64,000 bases of DNA from an uncultured Clostridia bacterium (lineage in GTDB: Bacteria; Bacillota; Clostridia; Lachnospirales; Lachnospiraceae): the NCBI GenBank assembly GCA_947303805.1, contig CAMYZE010000003.1:62001-126000 (forward strand). The letters run 5' to 3'. The translations under genes and the position numbers were made by a program. The notes below the pieces were generated by a model. It made no database searches and was not told the origin of the DNA. It saw nothing but the letters and a program-made list of their open reading frames with translations. Positions 53,587-60,311 of the stretch are shown here, one piece after another (the first letter of the stretch is position 1; the number at the start of each line of letters is the position of its first letter).

Positions 53587-54599
53587 TTTATGAATATAAT
53601 AGTTTTTTGAAAGAATATATACAAAATTTTTTATTACAACAAAAATCTATCGTTACTGACTTTACTTATGCACACCGTTGTGGGATATTAAGAAATTTTG
53701 ATGAATTTGTAATAAACAATAATTGTAAGGATATTAATTTTACAGAATCACAAGTATTACAGTGGATTGCATCATTAAATGGCAAAAGAGCAACAATTAA
53801 TTCATATATCAATGTAATAAGGGTATTTTTTAAATTCCTTGCTGGTTATGGATTTCATCCATTTCAACCACAACAAATCAAACCTCACAATGATTATATT
53901 GCTTATGAATTTAGTGATGAAGAACTAAAACAAATATTCCTTAATGCAGATTTATGTTGTTTATCATCAAATCCAAATTCTGCAACTAAATCACACCCTA
54001 CAACCAAATATTTTAAGCTCAAATATGAATTACCTATGATTTTACGGATAATTTTAGGTTGTGGATTAAGATTAGAGGAAGCTACAACAATTCAATTAAA
54101 AGATATAGATTTTGACAAAGATGTATTAACAATAAAAAAATCTAAAAGCAAAGAATATCGAATTGTTCCAATGAGTGAATCATTAACTACTATTCTTACT
54201 CAATATTGTAAATCAATGGGACTAGGGTTAGACAATGAAGCATATATTTTCCCAGGAACAAACTTTAGCAAACCTATACCATCATTTTGCATTAGAAATC
54301 ATTTTAATCATTTGCTTAAAAAGTCAAATATTTCAGTTCTAAATAGAAAAAAACATGAACGAGGAATGTGCATACATTGTTTTCGCCATACTTTTGCTCA
54401 CAAATCATTTAAAAAAGGACTAAAAGATGGCTGGGCTATAAATGATCAAATTCCTTGGCTCTCAGTTTACTTAGGGCATAAAAATCTTCGTGAAACAGAA
54501 AAGTATCTAAAATTTAACAGTGAAATATTTAATGAAGAAATAGAAATGTTCGATAAATATTCACAAAATCTATTTCCGGAGGTAATGTTTGATGAATAA
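53583..54599 (+). CDS. RIT tyrosine recombinase B
   Basis: A 338-residue tyrosine recombinase with GCGLRLEEATTIQL (Arg I), CIHCFRHTFAHKS (HxxR) and LGHKNLRETEKYLKF (GH and Tyr). SAM-like core-binding domain in residues 1-110. It overlaps recombinase A by 4 bp and C by 11 bp, so all three are translated together. Confidence 0.92.
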   Translation: MIYEYNSFLKEYIQNFLLQQKSIVTDFTYAHRCGILRNFDEFVINNNCKDINFTESQVLQWIASLNGKRATINSYINVIRVFFKFLAGYGFHPFQPQQIKPHNDYIAYEFSDEELKQIFLNADLCCLSSNPNSATKSHPTTKYFKLKYELPMILRIILGCGLRLEEATTIQLKDIDFDKDVLTIKKSKSKEYRIVPMSESLTTILTQYCKSMGLGLDNEAYIFPGTNFSKPIPSFCIRNHFNHLLKKSNISVLNRKKHERGMCIHCFRHTFAHKSFKKGLKDGWAINDQIPWLSVYLGHKNLRETEKYLKFNSEIFNEEIEMFDKYSQNLFPEVMFDE

Positions 54600-55617
54600 T
54601 TATTCTATATTTCTTTCTCTTTCAGAGGACTTTATTGGAAATTACTTGTCAAATGGAAAGGGATTAAGTTTAAATACTATTAAATCATATAAATATGCAT
54701 TTAGGTTACTAATTGAGTTCATGTATAAACAAAAGGGTATTGATGCGAATAAAATCCAATTTTCAAATTTAGATTATAATACTTTATTATCATTCTTTGA
54801 TTGGATAGTTTCTATAAGAAAATGTAGCACAAAAACAAGAAATCAAAGGTTAGCTGCACTAATGTCATTCTCTGAATATGCTCAAAATAGAAATTTTGAT
54901 GCTGCATCAGTATTTAGGAATAGCATCATAAAAATTCCTTTTAAGAAAACAAAAAGTGAATGCCGTAGTTGGTTTGATACAGATGAAATTAAAATAATAC
55001 TAAATTTACCAAATGATTATACAGCAATAGGACTCAGAGATAAAGTTTTACTTTGTATTATGTATGCTACTGGAGCACGAGCTCAAGAAATATGCGACCT
55101 TACTGTTTCAAGCATTAGATTCTCTAATAATAATACAACCATTGATATACAAGGCAAAGGAAACAAATATAGAAGAGTTAAGATTTCAGAGCATGCATCA
55201 AAAATTCTTAAAAATTATATTACAAAATTACATATTGAACATACACCAAATAAGCATATTTTTTCAAGCCAAACACATGAAAAGATGAGTGTTTCTTGTA
55301 TTGAAGAGATTGTTAGAAAATATATAAAAAAAGCAAAACAACAATTCCCTAATAAATTTCTTATGAAAAGTTATCATCCTCATTCATTTCGCCATACTAC
55401 TGCAACACATATGTTAGAAGCTGGTGTACCAATAATGGTTATCAAGAACTTTCTTGGGCATTCATCAATACAAACAACTCAAGTGTATGCAGAATTAACA
55501 CAAAATACAGTTGATAAATATGTATCAGAATGGAATGAAAAATGGTTTAATGACTATCCTACTTTACCTGAACAGAATACAAGCAATAATAATATACCAA
55601 GTTTTTTAAATATTTAG
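54589..55617 (+). CDS. RIT tyrosine recombinase C
   Basis: A 342-residue XerC-like tyrosine recombinase: YATGARAQEICDLTV (Arg I), HPHSFRHTTATHML (HxxR) and FLGHSSIQTTQVYAEL (GH and Tyr). CGGAGG lies before the ATG. It is the third member of the trio and is followed by a hairpin terminator before the right inverted repeat. Confidence 0.92.
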   Translation: MMNNYSIFLSLSEDFIGNYLSNGKGLSLNTIKSYKYAFRLLIEFMYKQKGIDANKIQFSNLDYNTLLSFFDWIVSIRKCSTKTRNQRLAALMSFSEYAQNRNFDAASVFRNSIIKIPFKKTKSECRSWFDTDEIKIILNLPNDYTAIGLRDKVLLCIMYATGARAQEICDLTVSSIRFSNNNTTIDIQGKGNKYRRVKISEHASKILKNYITKLHIEHTPNKHIFSSQTHEKMSVSCIEEIVRKYIKKAKQQFPNKFLMKSYHPHSFRHTTATHMLEAGVPIMVIKNFLGHSSIQTTQVYAELTQNTVDKYVSEWNEKWFNDYPTLPEQNTSNNNIPSFLNI

Positions 55618-55641
55618 TTTAGTTATCTTAGAAGATAATAT

Positions 55642-55697
55642 AATGGAGCTAAAAATACATTGTTTTTTCAATGCTTAAATTAAAAAGCTCCATTTTT
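55642..55697. terminator. Compound terminator after the RIT genes
   Basis: Outer stem AATGGAGCT (55642-55650) with AGCTCCATT (55686-55694), containing an inner CATTG/CAATG hairpin, followed by TTTA. It abuts the right inverted repeat. Confidence 0.75.
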
Positions 55698-55730
55698 ACT
55701 TGGATAACTTATTTATTAAGATAACATTCA
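55695..55730. repeat. RIT right terminal inverted repeat
   Basis: 36 bp, perfect inverse copy of 51909-51944, directly joined to DUF4314 coding sequence at 55731. Confidence 0.92.
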
Positions 55731-56029
55731 CTGCAAATCTCGGTCTTACTATCGACTCTTGAAAGAGCAGGTCGCCCTTTATACTCTTTTTTGCAAATAG
55801 GACAAGTTCTTATGCGAACACAACTATCTTCACCATATGCTACTCCTAAACTTGACCCTGTGCTCCATCTAACATGTATTGTCCCCATATCATCAACATC
55901 AGTTACTTTGCCACGAGTGCCACTTGGAACTGGGTGATATGGATCATTCATTTCTATTAACTCTACCGTACATCCTTCCGGATACTCTTCTTTTAATCTC
56001 TCTATTTCTTCTCTACTCGGATTTTTCAT
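55709..56029 (-). pseudogene. DUF4314 gene, N-terminal part, cut by RIT
   Basis: Encodes the DUF4314 domain (residues about 1-80: MKNPSREEIERLKEEYPEGC ... GTRGKVTDVDDMGTIHVRW) and the start of a C-terminal zinc ribbon (CPICKKEYKGRPALS ... ICSEC). The last four codons before the stop come from the RIT inverted repeat. The true C-terminus is at 51792-51888. The domain is common in Clostridial phages next to large terminase genes; function unknown. Confidence 0.85.
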
Positions 56030-56786
56030 CTTTTTCTATCCTCCATGCACTATTACCACTTAAGTTTTTCATTAGTATTGCTCTTGTTTCTTTGAACTCT
56101 GGTCCAATAAGCTCCAACCTTAAAAGAAAACATCTCCATTGATATCTCTCATTAACTATAGGCTTTTCAGTTGCATTTACCCTTTGTTGTTCCTTTGCCG
56201 AGTGACATAACTTTGCCAAGAACTCACTATAGGCTTTTAATTCTTCAGGTGTTGTATTGCCGTTAAACCATTCAAATCTTAATTCATTATTTTCGGTCTT
56301 AAATGATAAGTCATCAGTTTCAAACACCTTCTTCATTAAGTTTGCTTTTGAATCAATAATACTCCTAAGTCTACTAAGTGCTCCTTCATCATAATTCTCA
56401 AGTGGGAATGAAATGACATACCCATCAATTTTTGAATCATTAGGTATTACTTGATGTTCTTTTTTGACTCTCTCTTTCTTTACCACTTCTTTTGGTTCTT
56501 CTTTTGCTTCTTCGGTTGGTCTTGTCTTTGGAACTGCCACCTTACTTTTACTTGCTGCTCCTTCTTTGTAGCCTTCTTCTTTTAAATGCTCAAGCAACAC
56601 TTTTATTGTGTCTTCTGACATTCGGTTTCCAATTATCATAGTTCCATTCCTGTCAATTTCAATTGACCTAATCTTGTAACTACAACTTGGAACTCCTAAG
56701 TACTCAACTTCAGCCTTTAAAAATGTGCCAACACTCTCTGCGAGTTTCTTTCTGTCTTTTCCTTGTACTCCATACTTGATTTCCAT
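56013..56786 (-). CDS. Phage protein of the so-called virulence-associated family
   Basis: A 257-residue protein with an N-terminal domain (KYGVQGKDRKKLAESVGTFL ... YLGVPSCSYKIRSIEIDRNG) found in Clostridial prophage proteins often labelled virulence protein. A charged Lys/Glu linker (residues about 80-115) and a helical C-terminal domain follow. No enzymatic motif. It has its own CTTACGG-class promoter and overlaps DUF4314 by 17 bp. Confidence 0.65.
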   Translation of the reverse strand: MEIKYGVQGKDRKKLAESVGTFLKAEVEYLGVPSCSYKIRSIEIDRNGTMIIGNRMSEDTIKVLLEHLKEEGYKEGAASKSKVAVPKTRPTEEAKEEPKEVVKKERVKKEHQVIPNDSKIDGYVISFPLENYDEGALSRLRSIIDSKANLMKKVFETDDLSFKTENNELRFEWFNGNTTPEELKAYSEFLAKLCHSAKEQQRVNATEKPIVNERYQWRCFLLRLELIGPEFKETRAILMKNLSGNSAWRIEKDEKSE

Positions 56787-56819
56787 TTCGCATATCTCCT
56801 TTCAATTTTGTTAGCACAT

Positions 56820-56847
56820 ATATTACCGTAAGTTGTGTAAATAGCAA
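56820..56847 (-). promoter_or_regulatory. CTTACGG-class phage promoter, copy 3
   Basis: Minus strand TTGCTA (56842-56847), 16-bp spacer ending AACTTACGG, then TAATAT (56820-56825). It starts the unit with the 257-residue gene, DUF4314 and the 47-residue gene; without the RIT it would be 1 of 3 sequential promoters before the structural genes. Confidence 0.65.
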
Positions 56848-56884
56848 GTTGTTTATTTTGTCCTATAAGCGTTCTAAATGTGTT

Positions 56885-57115
56885 CTAAAACAACATCTTC
56901 TTAAATATTGCTTCAAGACAATTTACAACTATAGAGTTCCCTGCTTGCTGATAGAGCCTTGCATCTGAATTTATTTTTCGTGCCTTTTCAAAGTCGGTAT
57001 CATCAAAGCCCATAAGTCTCCAGCATTCCTTTGGTGTTAACTTTCTTATTCTCAAATTCTTTTTATCATAATCCATAAGTTTTCCCTCATTCCTTAATTT
57101 AACATATTCACACAC
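56885..57115 (-). CDS. C5-methyltransferase motif IX-X fragment (beta-like subunit)
   Basis: A 76-residue ORF (GTG start) carrying the C-terminal signature of cytosine-C5 methyltransferases: RIRKLTPKECWRLMGFDD (motif IX) and NSDARLYQQAGNSIVV (motif X). The frame is open upstream to about 57,168 and there aligns with the second half of the preceding module (ITINDEGFTLDEK versus ITVNDENLTLDEK), so it is separated from the G module by a small indel. Alone it cannot catalyse; it could complement the motif I-VIII protein. Confidence 0.75.
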   Translation of the reverse strand: MCEYVKLRNEGKLMDYDKKNLRIRKLTPKECWRLMGFDDTDFEKARKINSDARLYQQAGNSIVVNCLEAIFKKMLF

Positions 57116-57159
57116 TTTCTCTTTTTTCTCATCAAGTGTAAATCCCTCATCATTTATTG

Positions 57160-57282
57160 TTATGGCATGTCCGCACCTTTAAGTAAACATAGTGCAGGAC
57201 TAATACCATCTTTTTCAATTATCCGTCCATTACAAAACCCTCTCGGATTGTATGATCCAAGTGGAATAATCTTATTTGACAT
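57160..57282 (-). CDS. C5-methyltransferase module G (frame-shifted copy of F)
   Basis: A 40-residue ORF (MSNKIIPLGSYNPRGFCNGR ...) clearly paralogous to module F (MKIIVLGNYKPSGHACGRII ...). Its ATG overlaps the end of F at GGATATG. It stops early after GADMP; relative to F it lacks about 4 bp before ATAACA, which explains the break from the motif IX-X fragment. Confidence 0.55.
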   Translation of the reverse strand: MSNKIIPLGSYNPRGFCNGRIIEKDGISPALCLLKGADMP

Positions 57283-57475
57283 ATCCATTCCTTCTTACTA
57301 TGAATAACCTAACAAGTTCTATTTTCTCATCAAGTGTTAGATTCTCATCATTTACTGTTATGCAAGTTACCTCTCCGTGATTTTCCATTACTGTTGGAGC
57401 AATGCCTGACTTATCTATAATTCTTCCACAAGCATGTCCTGATGGTTTGTAATTACCAAGAACTATTATCTTCAT
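57272..57475 (-). CDS. C5-methyltransferase array module F
   Basis: A 67-residue ORF (MKIIVLGNYKPSGHACGRII ... GIAPTVMENHG ... LTLDEKIELV). The ATG at 57473-57475 overlaps the TAT codon of the preceding module (GTGTATGAAG) and GGAGGAG lies upstream. The GRIIDKSGIAPTV pattern occurs in the region before motif IX of phage C5 methyltransferases. No motif IX follows. Confidence 0.6.
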   Translation of the reverse strand: MKIIVLGNYKPSGHACGRIIDKSGIAPTVMENHGEVTCITVNDENLTLDEKIELVRLFIVRRNGYVK

Positions 57476-57665
57476 ACACAACAACCGCTCCTCCACCATC
57501 TCTTGTTACTGTAGGTGCTAACTTTGATTTATAAACAACTGGATGTCCAATCCCTGTATCAAGAGTTTTTAGTCGTGCTTCTGGATATTGATAACCTACA
57601 GTGTCATATGGCTCTACCCTATTTTCAGCAATTAATCTATTACATAATGTTTTAACCTTTGTCAT
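57453..57665 (-). CDS. C5-methyltransferase array module E
   Basis: A 70-residue ORF (MTKVKTLCNRLIAENRVEPY ... SKLAPTVTRDGGGAVVVYED). EPYDTVGYQYPEARL and APTVTRDGGGAVVVY align with module D. Start at TATGAC overlapping module D, with GGAG in the GVVV codons serving as SD. Confidence 0.6.
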   Translation of the reverse strand: MTKVKTLCNRLIAENRVEPYDTVGYQYPEARLKTLDTGIGHPVVYKSKLAPTVTRDGGGAVVVYEDNSSW

Positions 57666-57852
57666 AAACTACAACTCCATAATTAACTACATTTGTTTTA
57701 ATACAAGGGCTTATGCCACCGGTCATTTGTTTATGTAGTTTGTTATCTTTTATCTCATTTAGTCTTGCATTCGCATATGATAAATCAATAAAGTCATAAG
57801 GCTCTAACAAGTCACTATTAACAATTCTATTTATCACTTCATCTTTCATCAT
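57652..57852 (-). CDS. C5-methyltransferase array module D
   Basis: A 66-residue ORF (from MMKDEVINRIVNSDLLEPYD ... YGVVVYDKG). EPYDFIDLSYANARLNE followed by ISPCIKTNVVNYGVVVYD matches modules B and E. Start ATG at 57850-57852 lies in the TATGATG overlap with module C, nine bases after GGAG. Confidence 0.6.
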   Translation of the reverse strand: MMKDEVINRIVNSDLLEPYDFIDLSYANARLNEIKDNKLHKQMTGGISPCIKTNVVNYGVVVYDKG

Positions 57853-58069
57853 AGACAACTACTCCTAAACTTCCACTACAAGTTATGGTTTGTGACATTC
57901 TCTTTTGCACTCTTCCTCTTCTTGTATTTTGCCCCATATATGATAAATCAATACCATCAAAGACTTCAGCAATTAAGTATCCTAAGTCGGTCGCATTCTT
58001 AATATAAAAGAACCCATCTGCTTTTATGCCAAGCATTGATGGATTCTCTTTAAAAAAATCTTTAATCAT
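57839..58069 (-). CDS. C5-methyltransferase array module C
   Basis: A 76-residue ORF. FFYIKNATDLGYLIAEVFDG followed by IDLSYMGQNTRRGRVQKRM and TITCSGSLGVVVYD resembles the segment between the target-recognition region and motif IX in known phage C5 methyltransferases (GDSINLS ... TRRGRVGK ... QTLDT). The ATG overlaps module B by 8 bp (ATGATTAA) and has GGAG nine bases upstream. Confidence 0.62.
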   Translation of the reverse strand: MIKDFFKENPSMLGIKADGFFYIKNATDLGYLIAEVFDGIDLSYMGQNTRRGRVQKRMSQTITCSGSLGVVVYDER

Positions 58070-58256
58070 AAACTACTACTCCAAGAGTGTCGGAATGAGT
58101 GGACAAACAACTACAAACATTTCTATCTTTGCCATTAGTGAGTTTAACTTGTTTATGTTTCATTGCATAAGTTCCGTAAGAATGCCTTATGACATCATAT
58201 GGTTTTACAAGTTTTTCTCTTATCAGCATATTGCAATATTGCCTTTGTAATTTCAT
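58062..58256 (-). CDS. C5-methyltransferase array module B
   Basis: A 64-residue ORF (MKLQRQYCNMLIREKLVKPY ... SCLSTHSDTLGVVVYD). Its start shares bases with the TAA of the motif I-VIII gene (CAATAATG) and GAGG lies five bases upstream. It shares KPYDVIxxSY and LGVVVYD with modules C to E. Confidence 0.6.
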   Translation of the reverse strand: MKLQRQYCNMLIREKLVKPYDVIRHSYGTYAMKHKQVKLTNGKDRNVCSCLSTHSDTLGVVVYD

Positions 58257-59011
58257 TATTGCCTCACAAAATTATCTACAGGTCTACTCCCCGCTTTAGT
58301 AGTTACACACTTTCCAACCTCTCTATCTATGCTTCCTTCAAACTGCTCTTTCCTTGGATACCCACCTGTGTCTTCCTTGCTAAAACACTTGATTAACTTG
58401 TCAGATAAAAAATACTTCTCATCTACTTTATCTTCAAGTAGGTCTTTTAAGAAGATTTTTAATTCTTGCTTCTCAGGAAATGTGAAATCTTTTTCTATGT
58501 CTTTGCGAATAGATATGGTGAACACTCTCTCACGATTCTGTGGGATGCCGTAATCCTTGGCATTCATTATTTGATAATAACTCTTATACCCTAACTCATC
58601 CATTCGCTCTAAATAGTTATTGAAATTGTGGATATGTTTCTTTGATAAAAGATTTTTGACGTTTTCCCACAAGACATACTTTGGTTTTATCTTCTCTATA
58701 ATTCTTAATGACTCATACATAAGAGATGATCTCGTGCCACTTCCTTCATCACCACCTGCTTGTTTACCAGCTATAGAGTAGTCTTGACAAGGCGATCCAT
58801 GTCCGATTAAATCAATGTCCTTATAATCTTTATCCCATCCAGTTATATCTTGCACAGGAAACAAAGTATTATTGATTGCATTGTAACTTGCTACAGCATA
58901 CTTATCTATTTCAACATAATCTACAACTTCTACATCTATGCCAATTCTCTTTAATGCTTTAGTAGTCGCCCCTATGCCACCGAATAATTCTATTACTCTA
59001 AACTTGCTCAT
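58256..59011 (-). CDS. Cytosine-C5 DNA methyltransferase, motifs I-VIII only
   Basis: A 251-residue catalytic part of a C5 methyltransferase: VIELFGGIGATTKAL (motif I), GHGSPCQDYSIAGKQ (motif IV with nucleophile Cys), LWENVKNLL (VI), and GIPQNRERVFTISI (VIII). After a short DEKYFLSDKL segment it stops at 58256-58258, without motifs IX-X, which are about 1.1 kb downstream. Precedents for split C5 enzymes are M.AquI and M.EcoHK31I. It overlaps the N6/N4-methyltransferase gene; AGAGG precedes the ATG. Confidence 0.9.
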   Translation of the reverse strand: MSKFRVIELFGGIGATTKALKRIGIDVEVVDYVEIDKYAVASYNAINNTLFPVQDITGWDKDYKDIDLIGHGSPCQDYSIAGKQAGGDEGSGTRSSLMYESLRIIEKIKPKYVLWENVKNLLSKKHIHNFNNYLERMDELGYKSYYQIMNAKDYGIPQNRERVFTISIRKDIEKDFTFPEKQELKIFLKDLLEDKVDEKYFLSDKLIKCFSKEDTGGYPRKEQFEGSIDREVGKCVTTKAGSRPVDNFVRQ

Positions 59012-60272
59012 TCTTAAACACCTCTTCATATTTCATTTCTTTGCCACCTCGAATAACAGTAATATCAGATGTATTGCCTTCTTTAAACTTTTTATATCTC
59101 TCTACTGCAACATCTACAAACTTTGGTTCTAACTCAGCTCCATAGCACACTCTATTTAACTGCTCGCAAGCTATAAGTGTTGATGCTGAACCTAAGAATC
59201 CATCAAGAACTAATCCATTTGTTTGTGTTGATAAACCTAAAAGATAAGCAAGTAATGGCACAGGCTTAGAACTTGGGTGACCAAATCCGTCCTCTTTAGA
59301 GTTCTTTATGCCATCGAATTCAAATACCGCTTTTTGTTTTTGGTCTCCATACCATATATGCTTTCCTTGCTTTTTCCATCCGAAAATTAGCGGTTCCATG
59401 TTAAATTTCCAGTCAGTTCTCATAAATGGTGCTCTTGGTTTTTTCCAAATAAGACCTGCACCAACTTTAAATCCAGAATCTTCAAATGCATCATAGAATA
59501 CTCTTGCTTTCATAGTTGCATAGAACACATAAATTGATGCATCATTCGCCATATACTCATTAAAGTTCGCAAATACCGACATTAAAAATTTAACGGCGTC
59601 CATATCATTTAAGTCATCATTCTTTATTTTTCCTGATGCACTTTCAAGAGCAACAAAATATGGTGGATCGGTTAACACAAGATTCACTTTCTTATCTCCA
59701 AGTAACTGTTTATAAGTCCCTTCAAATGTTGAATCACCACAAATAACTCTATGCTTTCCAAGTTGCCAAATGTCTCCTGCTTGAGAGAACACAGGTTTCT
59801 TTAATTGCTCCTCAACATCAAAGTCATCTTCTTTTGCTTCAGTTGGTATCTCAAATAGTGCTCCTAACTCTTTCTCATCAAACCCAAGAATGTCTATATC
59901 AAAATCAAGACCCTTTAAATCTTCAATCTCAACTTTTAACATCTCATTATCCCAGCCTGCGTTTTCTGATAGTTTATTGTCTGCTATGACATAAGCTTTT
60001 ATTTGTGCTTCAGTTAAATGCTCTGCCATAAGACAAGGAACTACCTCAAGCCCAAGTTTTCTTGCTGCAAGAATTCGTCCATGTCCCGCTATGATTGTGT
60101 TATCTTTTGAAATGATAATCGGTGTCATAAAGCCAAACTCTTTTATTGATGCTGCTATTTGTGCCACTTGCTCATCAGAATGTGTGCGTGAGTTTCTTGC
60201 ATATGGTATCAACTCTGATACTTTTATCTTTTTAAATTTTAATTCTTGATTTTGTATTTCTTGGTTATCCAT
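58998..60272 (-). CDS. ParB-domain/DNA N6-adenine or N4-cytosine methyltransferase fusion
   Basis: A 424-residue two-domain protein. Residues about 10-100 form a ParB/Sulfiredoxin-like N-domain (SELIPYARNSRTHSDEQVAQ, IIAGHGRILAARKLG). Residues about 170-410 form a beta-class amino-methyltransferase with DPPYFVALE (motif IV) near residue 207 and LVLDGFLGSASTLIA (motif I) near the end. It probably methylates phage DNA to escape restriction. The start is 24 bp after the hairpin at 60287-60311. Confidence 0.88.
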   Translation of the reverse strand: MDNQEIQNQELKFKKIKVSELIPYARNSRTHSDEQVAQIAASIKEFGFMTPIIISKDNTIIAGHGRILAARKLGLEVVPCLMAEHLTEAQIKAYVIADNKLSENAGWDNEMLKVEIEDLKGLDFDIDILGFDEKELGALFEIPTEAKEDDFDVEEQLKKPVFSQAGDIWQLGKHRVICGDSTFEGTYKQLLGDKKVNLVLTDPPYFVALESASGKIKNDDLNDMDAVKFLMSVFANFNEYMANDASIYVFYATMKARVFYDAFEDSGFKVGAGLIWKKPRAPFMRTDWKFNMEPLIFGWKKQGKHIWYGDQKQKAVFEFDGIKNSKEDGFGHPSSKPVPLLAYLLGLSTQTNGLVLDGFLGSASTLIACEQLNRVCYGAELEPKFVDVAVERYKKFKEGNTSDITVIRGGKEMKYEEVFKNEQV

Positions 60273-60286
60273 CTAATTCCTCCATC

Positions 60287-60311
60287 AAAAAAGAGACTCT
60301 ATACAAGTCCC
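60287..60311 (-). terminator. Terminator-like hairpin between metK-like and methyltransferase genes
   Basis: Minus strand GGGACT/AGTCTC stem (one G-T pair; 60306-60311 with 60293-60298), with a 7-base loop holding the TAG stop of the metK-like gene, followed by TTTTTT. Its 3' part AGTCTCTTTTTTGATG is shared with the hairpin at 36642. Confidence 0.65.

Larger units (their letters stand above)
51883..55730 (+). mobile_element. RIT element (three tandem tyrosine recombinases)
   Basis: A 3.85-kb element with three overlapping same-strand tyrosine recombinase genes between 36-bp perfect inverted repeats (51909-51944 and 55695-55730; both begin TGAATGTTATCTTAATAAAT reading inward). The hexamer TGAATG/CATTCA at 51883-51888 and 55725-55730 flanks the insertion in DUF4314 as a direct repeat. 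This is the Recombinase-In-Trio architecture. It runs opposite to all phage genes. No cargo is present. Confidence 0.9.

Noticed and set aside
52054-55617. Tn554-like transposon
   Set aside because: Tn554 has two tyrosine recombinases plus the small non-recombinase TnpC and no long terminal inverted repeats; here all three genes carry tyrosine-recombinase motifs and 36-bp inverted repeats are present.
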